DNA from: Ectocarpus siliculosus
Taxonomy: Eukaryota; Sar; Phaeophyceae; Ectocarpales; Ectocarpaceae
Assembly (NCBI GenBank): GCA_000310025.1
Contig: FN648756.1
Coordinates: forward strand, 1-47,824
Length of the DNA stretch: 47,824 nucleotides
Direction: 5' to 3'
This document shows, one piece after another, positions 9,369 through 20,410 of the stretch; position 1 is the stretch's first letter; each line of letters opens with the position of its first letter. Below the pieces are notes generated by a model. The model did no database searches. It was not told the DNA's origin and was given only the letters and a program-made list of their open reading frames with translations. The translations under genes and the position numbers were made by a program.

Positions 9369-11718
9369 CGCTCCCGAAGCGAAGCGAGCTCAGTTTGAGC
9401 AGTATAAGGAGGAGCTGAGTAGGGATGGTTCCATTGGCGATGGCGCCGCCTCAACCGATGGCAGCGGCGCTGTCTCCACCAGCTCCGCCGCCGGTGACGC
9501 CAGGTACGCTTCGTTACACGCGTGCTGCGTACTTGGCATACGTGTTGCTGTTGTGGCTTTGTCTCGCATGTTTTGATGGAGCTCATCGACCTGTCTGTCA
9601 CGCCCCCTCGGTCTGATCTGAGTTGGCCTGGAAAAATGGTCATCAACCTCCTGGTTGGTATTATTGTTTCGGTGGTTCTCGAGTGGAGCATTGTGGTCCC
9701 TTCGGGAGGTGAGCGCTCGGTTGGTAAGATGTTGTCTCCTGTGCGTGGTTTGAATTGTAGAGGACCCCCGGGAGGATAACCCAGGTGCAGCACCTGTTGG
9801 TTGGTGCTTGGTTGGTTGCTCGCAGAATGGTTTCGTCGACCATTGTCTGAATATCCGCTGACGATTGCTGCCCGCGCCTCGTTGCCCGACTGAATCACAA
9901 ACAGTCTGGACATGGCCAAGAGCCACACCAGCGACGGCATGAGCGGGATCGCCGGCGACGCAGAGAACGAGGGAGCTACGACAAAGGTATAGGCCACCCC
10001 CTCGCGGCACTTAGCGCCGTTGCTCGTCTCATTCCTCGTGTGTCACGTCTTGATTCTTGAGTCCTGTGCCCTTGCGATTCTCCTTTGAAGGCTACGCCCA
10101 TGTTGGGGTCTTCGCCCAACCGTTGCACACATGGTGAGGCACACGTTTGCCGTAGGCCCTCCTCCTTGCGGTAGATTCACTCACATCATTCGCGTGCCTT
10201 TCTAATCTCGGGACCTCTCTCTTGCTGTTGTGCCTCCCTGCTGTTCTGGGTCAGCCAAACGACGCGACCACCGGCGGCGGTGACGGCAGCGGGGGCGGGG
10301 GCGGGGGCGGGGGCGGGGGAAACACCGTCGCTGACAAGATCGATGTCGAAGCGGCACACACCCTGCTCGCTATGCGCAGCGGGAGTGCCGGTGAGGCAAG
10401 CGGGGCCAGCTCTCTCACCCAACAGGACGAGCTAATGTCCTCCTGGTCGACGTCAGCACCAGCGGTGTTTCCCTCGTTGGTGAGCCCTGCGCCAGAAGGG
10501 GACGCAACGGCGGAGCTCCTGGAGGTAAGCGGGTGCACGTGTAACGTAAGGTCTGATCTGAGGGTTTCTGCTTGAAGTGAGGACAGCTTCGATGATTCGT
10601 GTTGTGTGGGCGTTGCTTTTTATTTCCGAGATCTGCAAAGCGGTCGAGGCCGGACGCATGCGTTTCGGCATTGGGCTGGACTCTCTGCGTGTATGTGTTG
10701 TTGCTGCTGGTGCTATGACTGCGGCAGTTGTTGCTCACGTTAGCTCTTGCAGAACGCCCACTTGCCCGCGACCACAGCGATGCCTGGGCTTTCGGAAATT
10801 CCGGCACTATCAATACTGCTTCGGACAGGACTACACACAAGGTTTTCTACACACTCCTTTAACCGACAATACAAACTAGCTTCATGGAAACATTCTGGTA
10901 GACGTTCGAACTACATAATGCAGTATCGACGTCCGAGCTCTTCTTGTTTCTCCTGTCTTGCCCAAACCGAAGTGAGCAGAACTCGTGGTTAGGGACTACG
11001 GCGGTTTACGTTCAAAACAGGACGCTCCACCGCCTATGATCCTCTTACTTTGCCCCAGGCCCGCGGCATACATTCTCTGTGGGGTGCTGTGGCCCAGTAC
11101 CGTGGTAGCGACGAATGGAGGTTAAGGCTATGGACATGATTCTTAACTGTACACTTGTCCATATGGTCAAAGTCTTCCGTGGTGCATTGTTGTATCCTGA
11201 ATGTCTTGACTCCCAGGTGCTTGAAGTACCTAATGGCGTTTCTGTAGCTCTCCCCGCCCATACAAGGAACATGTTGGTCGTGGAACAACCTTGTTCGTGA
11301 GATGTTGTTTGGCCCTCGAATCGACCGATCCGTGATGGTCTAACGTGCAACTGGACCTTGGCGATGTCGTGAGGACACGTTCATGTGCAACAGTTCCTGT
11401 TTTCCACCCCCTTCTCCCACCGCAACGGCTGATGAATCCCTTGCTTCCTCGTGTTCTCCTTGGTTTCGATATGTACCACACCCACCCCAGCTCATCGGCA
11501 AATCAGGGAACTCGGACTACCTTTTAGACGCTCTGTATTTCGGCAGCTCCCCCCCCCCCCTCCAGACCATGAGCACTGAGGACTGGATGGACGTATGCAT
11601 ACGGGAAGCGATGTCGACATCTTCCGATGTTGTGCCAGGGATCACGGACCCTGGCCCCACCTTGGAGGAGGGCCGGGGAAACCCCTACGGCATCTCGGCG
11701 GAGATTGAGAGGTTGTAG
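9369..11718 (+). CDS. Spliced gene for a low-complexity acidic/Gly-Ser-rich protein of unknown function (first exon not found)
   Basis: Four exons fit by splice signals and phase, and a fifth is probable. Exon a is 9369-9503 (acceptor CTTCCAG, donor CAG/GTACGC, ends phase 2). Exon b is 9905-9986 (acceptor CACAAACAG, donor AAAG/GTATAG). Exon c is 10255-10524 (strong pyrimidine tract, donor GAG/GTAAGC). Exon d starts at 10753 after CTCTTGCAG and probably ends at GAA/GTGAGC (10971). The last exon probably runs 11566-11718, after a C-rich tract ending CCAG. All phases agree. Exon a is charged (AQFEQYKEELSRDG), exon c carries a poly-Gly run and the amphipathic VEAAHTLLAMRS, and the last exon is acidic. 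An ATG exon at 8894-8950 (donor TGG/GTAATT) was considered but its phase does not fit. No domain is recognised; a regulatory protein with disordered regions is only a guess. Confidence 0.45.
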
Positions 11719-11926
11719 CGTCCATGGGATGGCGTTAATCTATTGTTGAGTTGGCGTGAAGTGAGCCTGGTGCGTGGGCGGTTGTTTTGTCCACAGGACA
11801 CCGGGCGAGGAACTACGAGGACTAACTGGCGCTCGCTTAATTATTCGTTGTAAAACATGTACTTCATGTGAGCACAAACTTCGTACACTCCGCTCGTAGT
11901 TTTATTTCTTGTGCCCGTTGTGGTGT

Positions 11927-11932
11927 AATAAA
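11927..11932 (+). terminator. Candidate AATAAA polyadenylation signal
   Basis: AATAAA about 210 bp after the proposed stop at 11718, in T-rich DNA. The position is reasonable for the end of the 9369-11718 gene. Algal polyadenylation signals vary, so this is weak. Confidence 0.25.
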
Positions 11933-13831
11933 AATTCTGGCGTCTCCTGTATATTGTGGATACGAACGTTGTTATATTTCTCGAGTTTTTCTTGGTTTTG
12001 TAGAAATACTTGCGTTATGATGCTCTCTGTTTTGTGGTGTTGCTTCGTATATCTCGTTGGCGCAGCATACTCCTGGTCTGATGTAGTTATGCAGGACAGT
12101 CCATTGCTCGACCTTTTTTGAACAGAAGTTTATCCTTATCGTTTACTTTGCATTTTATTTACAATCAATTTCGTTTTAATTCGGAGGGTGGAAGGGATAG
12201 AAGGATAGGAGTGTCATCGTCTGCATGTGTTCGAAATATTGACAAAGGCGCACGGTAACATGGTCTTGCATCCTTATAGCGAACTTTCCTCCAGAATGTT
12301 TACCTTGGCACCCCCGTGCTTGCTACAGTAGTCGTCTGCCGTGAGTGCTGTGGTGTCGTACTTTGTACTCTTTGCGTGGAACGGGTTGGTTAGCCGGGAA
12401 CGTTGCATCGCAGGGCAGGGCGGTGTCGTGTTGGTGTCGTCACGAGAAAACTGATTATTTTCGTGTGTGTGTGTCTTGCTGTACATCGAATTTCCTACAA
12501 TGATGCTCCTCGCGTATGTTCCATGGAGGGCGGACGACAATAGAAGCAGCAGCAAGGTAGGACATCGATATCCTGACTTCCAGGGACTTTGATGTGGCAA
12601 ACAGTATCCACGTTTTGGCGACGAAGTTATGGCCAGGAGCTGCCTCGGTAAGTCAATGAGAGCCCTCTAAGACGTCGAACGATCCAAGCTACACAGGGAC
12701 TTGGAAATGTGTTGACACTTGGCAGTTGGGTCTTGTTGTTTTCGCGGGTTGGAGGGTGGGATCGGCGGCAGAATCGACTTGAAAATGATTGATGCGTATT
12801 CCAAGCGATGTAGTCGGGAATCTGTGTGTTCTGACTGAAAGGTGATCTGTTTTATTTGTGAGTGCTGGCAACGCAAGTTTACGCGATCCAGCAACTCTGG
12901 AGCTGCCGCAGTTTTCGATGGTGTGGTGCGGTAGAACCGCTACGGTCATGGCTTCCTCGTTGTTGGTACGTACATAGTACATAGTCGTCCAGGGCCTGCG
13001 CCCGCTTGACACGAGAGAAAGGTTTTGCGAGGAAATCGTGGTTCTATTCACTGTCTCACCGGCAACATTGCGGAAATGGCATCTCGTTGGGGTAAGTGCA
13101 TCTCCGCCCACCAAAAGGAAAAACGCATTTACATCACACCGAAAACCTGTGTGGACTACAGTACACATTCCACACCATTTGTTTACCCACCAATTGAACA
13201 CGTCGTTGTTTTACTTTAACATGTAGTCGGGGCACCGAGCAGGTTTAAATCTCTCAAAGTACCAAGTAACCGTGATTCCAACGACCGGGTCGCCTATGGC
13301 ATCGCCCGATCGAAACAACAGGTAGGTTTTGCGTACGTTGCCGCCCGGAGTTCTTGTTCGAGTTGGTCTCTCTTTTGTTGTTGTCCCATCTGAACGTCAC
13401 TATCTTTCACAAAATAATCGCGATCGTGAAGATAGCTTCTTCCTTGTGTTCGTCCCGCCCTTCGGCTTGTCCTGTTCACACGGCGGCCGCATCCACGAAA
13501 CACCATATACCGGACACCAACCATATACAAAAAAAGCACATAAACTACATCACTCGATTCGTGACGTTCCTCGTGGCTTCATGGTCTGATCGGATACGAG
13601 GGTCAATACGGGGTTTCGACCTGACAGGGTAGTAGGCGGCAAGCACAACAATCATACCACGTAGCAAATATGTTCCAAGCCAGCTGCGGAAAAAAACAAA
13701 AAAAAATACAAAGACACCGTGGCAGTAGAAGGCGGAGAGATGCCGCCGGGCGCCATCTTTTTTGTTAATGTTTTTTCCTCGGAGAACGTTTGCACCTCTG
13801 TGCGATCTTTCCGAGCCCGGTTCGGAAATCC

Positions 13832-13839
13832 TATATATT
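13832..13839 (+). promoter_or_regulatory. TATA-like element
   Basis: TATATATTA in otherwise GC-balanced DNA, about 830 bp before the proposed ATG at 14665. It could belong to a promoter with a long 5' UTR. It may equally be chance. Confidence 0.15.
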
Positions 13840-14183
13840 AACCACTTCGTTCAGCTTTTTCAAGGCACCCCGATCACCTCCAGCGGCGTTCAGGAGATTC
13901 CACCCAAAGAGAGGCGCGTCGGAGATTATTCGCCCCGAGAAGGAATACAACAAAACAGGATGGCGTGTGCTCAGCCTTGACCGGTACCTCCACGCGTGTT
14001 AATGATCTCGCCTGGAACGTTGACATCGACACACCGGAAACAGGTAAAGCGCCCACGGCTGGCCAATCAGGATGCACCAGACCCCAACTTGGCAGAGCTC
14101 GGAACCATTTTCGTTTTCGGAAAGGCAACAGCACCAACAATAGTACACGTGCGGAACGGGCCACGACCGACCGACCGATCGAG

Positions 14184-14214
14184 ATATATATATGTATATA
14201 TATAGAGAGAGAAA
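14184..14214. repeat. TA/GA microsatellite
   Basis: Runs of TA broken by one G, followed by a GA run. A simple sequence repeat upstream of the 14665 gene. Confidence 0.85.
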
Positions 14215-14664
14215 GAGCGCGCTGGAACCGGCACAGACCAACTTCTCGTATATGATTGTATGTTGCTGATAGGTCTGCAGAGGAGCGCTTGTTTTGTCTC
14301 TTCGTGCTCGTTATATTCCGGCAACATCTTGCGGTTTCTACCCAAAACGTTTTCAAAACCAACCGATTAAATGCGTCGTGTGTGACGGTTCCAATAGTGA
14401 CCATTGCGGTTTTCGTGGCGATGGATTAATGAGAGGGGAACGTTAAAGCGCCGCCACTCGCCCCGAGCCCGGCACCGATACTAAGCCCTCACCCCTCCTC
14501 TTTCCGTAACCTGGTTCCACTGCCATTCAGTCTACCGCCCGTTTCGCGGCCCGGCGTCTAGGCAGCCAGCTGTCGTACGTGGCTTCGAACGTTTTCTCGC
14601 TACGGGATGACACGCGGCTACGGCGGCGGCCACGGCGGCGGCTGCTGCGGGCGCGACGGCGGGC

Positions 14665-17491
14665 ATGATGAGCCCTCGCTCCACCAAGAAGGCGGATCAG
14701 GTACGCAGGGGATTTGTGTACCCCCCCACTTTTTGGTGGTCAAGTAGGTTATGTTGTGCGGGGTCGAGAACCCTCACTCCGCGCAAAGGGGATGATCGCA
14801 CCACGTTGTGTGAAAATGGTCAAGCAACCTCGAGGCAGTTCCACAGTGCTAACAACTGTTCTCTGGAAGTAAAAGCACCAGATATTAAATCACGTCATTC
14901 GCAGCTGTCATCCGTATGCAAGGACGTAAGCACAAGATGCCGAACACCCTTAGCAGGATGCAGCGCACCCTCCATTCGATCCGTCGAGTACCTCGGCGCT
15001 TCGCGCTTGGTGATGTGAGAGTCTGGTCCGGTGAGAACCCGGCGTGCTCCGTCCTGGCTTTGTAGGGATGCGAGGTCAATGGTCTAACGACCAGGGCATG
15101 CACGACTAGGAGTGCGCCCCGCCCACCCCGCCCTATTTTGTTGTGTTGTTTGCACAACCGGCCGACATCTTGGGTTGTACGCAAACAAAAGAACGAAAAT
15201 GGCGGGGCCTCTTCCATTGTTGTTTTTGTGTGGCGGCACCCCCACCGCGTTTCAGAACTCTGGTTGTTTCATTGACTCCGACAGAATACCTCGCTGTGGG
15301 GCACAAATAGCGAGTAAGGAGCAGCCGTTTCTCCGCCCCGCCTTTCTGCTCGTGTGTCGGCCGGTGTGGGGGTCGTACGCGTGTGAATCACTGCTGAGCC
15401 ACATACGACGTCGAGTTTGCGTCTTTTGTCGTGGGATATACTCCGATTCAGGGATGCGACCGACCATACGGGGCGACTGCCAAGACATTGGTCGAGATTC
15501 GCCCCCGTAGGGTGGATAAGTCTTGACGTCATGTAGTCCGCGCCTTTTCAAGAATCCCGGTCGTATGAATGTGGTAGCTTTGGTTATGACGCGCGGGTCC
15601 TTGAGCCCGCTCGATACGGTGACGATGCCGGGTTTACGCCATGCCTCACAGATGGAAGCCACATGGCAGTCTTCACTCGTGACGTTGATATGCTTGCGCG
15701 CCTACAGCGCACGCGCTATTCTCTGCCATCGCTACAGTACGCGTGGAGCGATGCGCTCGGCGCTTGGTATCGACGGACCTGATCCGTGGTCATGCATGGG
15801 CTGTGGGAACACGCGGATATCGCACATGAGAGGCCACCAGAACAACATTTACACACACCCTCATCTGGCACACAACGCCCCTCGCAAACCGTGTTGACGC
15901 AGGCGACGCCGAGCGAAGCGACGGCGATGCAGGAACGGCAAGCTGCTGGCAAGGAAGGCCCTTTAAACCTCCGAAAAATTGTTGCGAAGGCTATCTTGAG
16001 GAACGCCAGCGGCACCCTCGACTCCTCTGTGCACTCGCTCGCGTCCGCAGCCAACAACAGCCGCCACAACGCGGGGACGTACGGCGACAGCAGCGGGTAC
16101 GGCAGCTGCAGCGGGGACGGCAACGGCAGCGGGCACGGCAGCGGACACGGCAGCGGACACGGCGTCGTGGGAAAGGGGAGCGGCCACGGAAGCAGTGGGC
16201 ACAGCCTCAGCTGGGACAGCAACGGCGCGGGCGGGGGGGCAGCGGCAGCGGTCACGGAACCGCGTGTCGGTGCCTGTCTGCCCTGTCCTCGTCCAGCACC
16301 GGTAGCCAGCACGGTTCCGGTAGCAGCCGTCATGGGTCGGAGTCGGCGCCGCCGCCTATTCCCGAGAACGGGGAGCTTGTCGGCGCCCTGGATGGTTCCG
16401 GGGGGAGTGGCAGCAGCAGCCCCGCGGGACTGCTCGGCGAAATCGGGAAGCAGTTCAGCCTTGCTCTCAACCGGTCTTTCAACCTCGAGGGGAGCGATAC
16501 CGGGGAGGCTTCGAAGCCGCCGCCGCCGGTGTCAAAGCCGAGAGATCCGAGGACGACGGCGGAGAAAGGCCTTGAGGACACTTCGTCTCATTCGGAGAAG
16601 ACCGGGGTGGGTCGAATGGCAGAGGGGTTGTTGAAGCAGGTCGACCGAGCGGTGCCCAGCATATCTGTTGGGGACGGCAGCGGCCACGGATCGGGGTGGG
16701 GTGGGAGCGTCAGCGGCGCAGGCGGAAGCGCCCAAGGGAGCGCGCACGGTAGCGTTGCGAGCGTCGGGGCGTTGGGCAGCGGCGTCGGTGGCGGCTCGCG
16801 GAGACCAAGTGGACTCGTTTTGCCCTGGTCTCAGCAGGACATGGATCAGGGGCGAGATGGCGGTGGTGGCGGCGGGGAAGACGAAGCTACCAATCTCGAC
16901 GCCGACGCGAGTGGCGACAACCGCTTTGGGCGTGCCTTCACCGGTGCCGGTGCCGGCGGTGGCACGCCGCACTTGAACGACGGCGGGCACGACGAATCGA
17001 TGGGGCCGGCAGAACGCGCGTTTGCGGCCGCCTTCGGCGGCGGCGGCGGCGGCAGCGGCGGCGGTGCCGTCTGCAGCACTCCTCGCGTGACCTCGCACCC
17101 GAAGCTGTCGTTCGGCACGCCCGTGACGGAACGCGTTGTCTCCACGTCGACCAGCGCTTCCATCTACGGCACGCCGAGTCGGGTCACGCCGAGCGCGTCC
17201 GTCTTCGGCACGACTCTCAGGGGTTTCGCCGCGGACACTGCCGGGCCCAGCGCCGGCAGTACCGCCGGCGGTAGCGGGCATGGCTCCGCAGGCCCCGTCC
17301 GCAAGAGCTCGTTCGCGATCGAGGGTGTGGTGGCGGTGGACAAGGTGGCGGGGTACGAGGCGGGGATGGCGAACTGGCCGGCGGGGAAGGTGGAGGGGAA
17401 CCCCGCGTGGGAGGAGTGGAGCTCGGCGAAGAAGCTGGTGTGCCACCTTGTCACCGCGGGCTGTTTAGCCGTGATCGTGCTTACGTGGTGA
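14665..17491 (+). CDS. Gly-Ser-Gly-His-rich protein with C-terminal hydrophobic tail, spliced, one probable indel
   Basis: The proposed exon 1 is 14665-14700 (ATGATG start, donor GATCAG/GTACGC, phase 0). The intron is 14701-15902 and ends GACGCAG. Exon 2 is 15903-17491. The join is in phase. Exon 2 begins with a short basic segment (RKIVAKAILRNASG), then Gly-Ser-Gly-His repeats of about 12 bp each (16081-16163), more SGHG blocks, Gly runs and several phospho-site-like FGTP/YGTPSR segments. It ends in a hydrophobic stretch (LVCHLVTAGCLAVIVLTW) at the stop, as in tail-anchored membrane proteins. The frame switches in a run of seven G at 16233-16239; one more G makes a single frame of about 540 residues. 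The frame is also open upstream to 15786, so an unspliced start is possible. No known family recognised. Confidence 0.5.
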
Positions 17492-19746
17492 TGGTTGTGC
17501 GCCGTGGTTGTGGAGGGGAGAACCTCTATTTTTTCGTTTTGGCGATCTCGCTTGTGGCTGAAGTTATCGGGCCAGCGCCCCACGTGCTGAGAGATGGCAA
17601 GAGGCGCTGTGGTGGTTTTAATTGTTCGGTTTTGACAATCGGTGCTGGCAAGGGGAACGACCCACCCCATGAATGATTTTCTTTGTGTTTGCTATTTGAT
17701 GTACGTGGAAAGAGAATGCCTTGACTTTTAAAGAAAAACACACTACTGTCAGCGCATGTTAGTTATCTGTTACACAGTCCTTGGTATTTATAGTTGGTTC
17801 GGCCGGCGTGCTCACCGGAAATTCATATCTACAGCAGTAGGTTGGTGCAACAAGCAATGTGGAAGATTGTTCGTTTACGTGTTTGCCCGGCGATAGCAGC
17901 CACCGGCCGAAGTAGGCCCTGAGGAATTGGATGTTTCCGGAGGCCGTAGGATTCGTACTCGAGGTCTGTTAGGTTTCTTGTATGTCGTCGACCTATTTAG
18001 TTGTCGTGGGAGGCAGCCTACCGGCAGCTTTCCCCGTGCTCGACGTGTTCACGTGTTCTGCCCTCTGATGTGTGAGTGTTGGTCGTGTTCGCCTTGCATG
18101 GCGATTATTCGCGCCGTGGAAACACGGCACAGCAACAAACAGGGCATAAGCAATCAGAGATAAGCAAGCAGAACATAAGCAAGCAGAGCATAAGTATACC
18201 GCAACAAAACATGGCAGCGTCCTTGGCTTCTATCTAATCGTTTTATGCATAGAAAAATGACTTCCGTTGTTGGGCACGTGTTTCGTTGAATGTTGGGGAG
18301 GTATATTCACTCAGGGGTGCGCCGACCAGAGTATTTGCCTCCCGATTTGTTCCCTGCGTGTTTTTGGCGAAAGTCATTCAATTTTTGGGAAGCTGCCAAC
18401 AGACGGGTGGGGCATGTGTGTTGTTAGACGGGATGGGCGAAGGCTTGGGGCCGGTGTTGTTGTCATCAGACAAGTACCGTAGGTTGAGTAAGATATCACA
18501 TCCCCTGGGAACGATTTTCGAAGCTCGGTACCTCGGCAGGAGAATCAGTGACGGTGCCGACAATGGCGGCATTGGAACCGTCTCGTCGAGAGCTTTCCGA
18601 TAACAAACGTATACTGCAATTTCAGCATCCTCTTCGTCGTGGGGTAATCGAGCTTTGAAAATCGGTCCACGCGGTGTGGCATCTGAGGCAACCTAGGGTA
18701 CCTTGCTGCGTCGATCGTGTGTGACGATTTTTCTCTGTGTTTTTGGGGGGGGTGTCGGTTAGCGTGGGCGTCCGGCGGCTTTGGAAAACTCCACGCAGAA
18801 CATGGAACACCACAGAGTGGGACATTTTTTCGGGGGGAGCCAGATCGTGGCATGGGTGGTTGTGGCTGCTTTGGTGCTTCATCTTTTGCTTGCTTGTCGT
18901 CGTTTGTGGTCGTCGCCCGCATCCATCCACCTTTCTACGGTCCCCGCGGTGACCTTGCGGAGAGAAACATGAGATCGACAGATGTAAGCGTGTTCGTTTA
19001 AGGGGAGATTTCATACGAAAGAACCTGATTTTTGCGAAATGGATTTTTCTTCCAGGTGTTACATGGCTTTGTTGTCTCATCTCTCAATTTTTTTTCGGGC
19101 CTGCTGAACGCCGTTAGGCATGGGCCTTAGAGGCCGGATCAAGCCGTTGCTGCTCTGACAGTACATTTTGATTTCGTCACGCCACGCAAACAAACCACGC
19201 AGTGATTGAGATGCGATGGACAAGGTGCGCTTCCAACACGAAAACAGCCCCTGTTGAAACCCCTCAGATCACGCGGCTCGTTCGGCAAACAGACCTCCTC
19301 ACCTAGCACCGGCTTTGTATAGAGGGCGAACAAGAGGCTATACTCTTAGTTCGAGAGTTTGTGACGTAAGCACGACGCCACAGCACACCAGAGTACTCCT
19401 GTATACGCCCAGTTGCACACGGTAGGGTGAAAATGTTGGAGTTGAACTATAGAGTAGAGCCACGGCCATGCAGCAGCTCGAAGATCCGGGAGTGAGCTTC
19501 ACACGCGGACCGACCTCGCGCAGTTGGTGTCTTCTTGCATCCTAACCATATCATGCTGCCGCCTACAGCAAGACTAATACACCAACGGAGGAACTCTTCA
19601 ATCAACCGCGTTTATTACCAGGCATATTTTTTTACGTACTGCTGTACTTTAATGTGCTCTCCAATGTCCTCTTGTTGAACCGCGACCCGCCAATCGATCC
19701 CCGCATCCTCGCCTTTTTTCTTTTCTTTTTTTCTTAGTATGACACA
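17492..19746. other. Intergenic region, no supported gene
   Basis: Starts with the presumed 3' UTR of the preceding gene. Open frames near 18.7-19.0 kb exist in several overlapping phases on both strands with no motif, so I do not call them. A 15-bp minisatellite lies at 18144-18195. The end is a T-rich stretch abutting the YR element. Confidence 0.45.
18144..18195. repeat. 15-bp minisatellite, about 3.4 copies
   Basis: Imperfect tandem copies of CATAAGCAAGCAGAG-type units. Confidence 0.75.
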
Positions 19747-19813
19747 TCAGTATTTTCGAGTCAGTTCTTCTCCTCAGATAGTATGGGATGTAAACAGTGG
19801 CATCACCTCCCGC
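19747..19813 (-). repeat. Split direct repeat B2 (3' end of YR element)
   Basis: 67 bp, identical by eye to 20186-20252. Its outer end, read as TCAGTATTTTCGAG on plus, defines the 3' terminus of the element. The flanking host sequence ends ATGACACA. Confidence 0.85.
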
Positions 19814-19843
19814 AGGGGTTGGTGTTGCCACTTCGTAGCGAAT

Positions 19844-19927
19844 GGAAAGAAATAAATATGGCTATGGGAAACAATCCTGTTTCCTGTCAAGCAGTAATAA
19901 TACAGCGATCTATATTTATTTCTTTCC
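19844..19927. repeat. Nested stem-loop between A2 and B2
   Basis: A 16-bp perfect inverted repeat (19844-19859 with 19912-19927, GGAAAGAAATAAATAT). It encloses a second hairpin of 7 bp with a 4-base loop (GGAAACA at 19867-19873 with TGTTTCC at 19878-19884). It lies in the 3' non-coding end of the YR element and would fold in the transcript. Confidence 0.7.
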
Positions 19928-20025
19928 CATCCGCGACGATTGTATTTTCCGGAGAAAAAATTGACTGAAAATAGAAATAGAGAAATTCGAGAAAGATTCC
20001 AATAATCGTTGGGTGGGTGGGTGGT

Positions 20026-20185
20026 GTCTCAAAAAGGAGACTCTCCTTTCCTCTGTTTTCCTGTCTTGCACAGGTTTGACAAAAGGAAGTGAGAGTGTGT
20101 TCTTCCTCCTCCTTTGTTCTGGATCTTTACGTCTGGAGAATTCTTAAATCGTGCCTCTTTCTTCATTTCCTGTTTTGAGAATCCA
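20026..20185 (-). repeat. Split direct repeat A2
   Basis: 160 bp matching A1 (28896-29055) and directly adjacent to B1. It begins on plus with a GTCTC-AAAAAG-GAGAC inverted motif. The B1/A2 junction is the expected circle-junction sequence for this class of element. Confidence 0.9.
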
Positions 20186-20252
20186 TCAGTATTTTCGAGT
20201 CAGTTCTTCTCCTCAGATAGTATGGGATGTAAACAGTGGCATCACCTCCCGC
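20186..20252 (-). repeat. Split direct repeat B1
   Basis: 67 bp matching B2. It lies immediately 5' of A2 on the element strand and 158 bp downstream of the YR stop codon. Confidence 0.88.
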
Positions 20253-20410
20253 GGTCGGTGTATCCACTTCTCTCCCTTACTTAGGAAACTCACTCGAACA
20301 AGATGAGTTTTCTCATCCCATACTTTACTGATAGAAAACAGATGAATGTGGAGGCATTGAGGAGAGACCATGGCTGAAATAAGACCATTTAAATAAACAA
20401 ACGAGACCAC

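Larger units (their letters stand above)
11719..14664. other. Intergenic region, no supported gene
   Basis: Contains AT-rich DNA near 11.85-12.2 kb, short A-runs near 13.69-13.71 kb and a TA/GA microsatellite at 14184-14214. The longest frame (minus, 12689-13201) has no motif and no codon or splice support. The last part probably holds the promoter and 5' UTR of the gene at 14665. Confidence 0.45.

Noticed and set aside
12689-13201. 170-codon minus frame
   Set aside because: No recognisable motif, no supporting splice or promoter signal, and mixed composition typical of chance.
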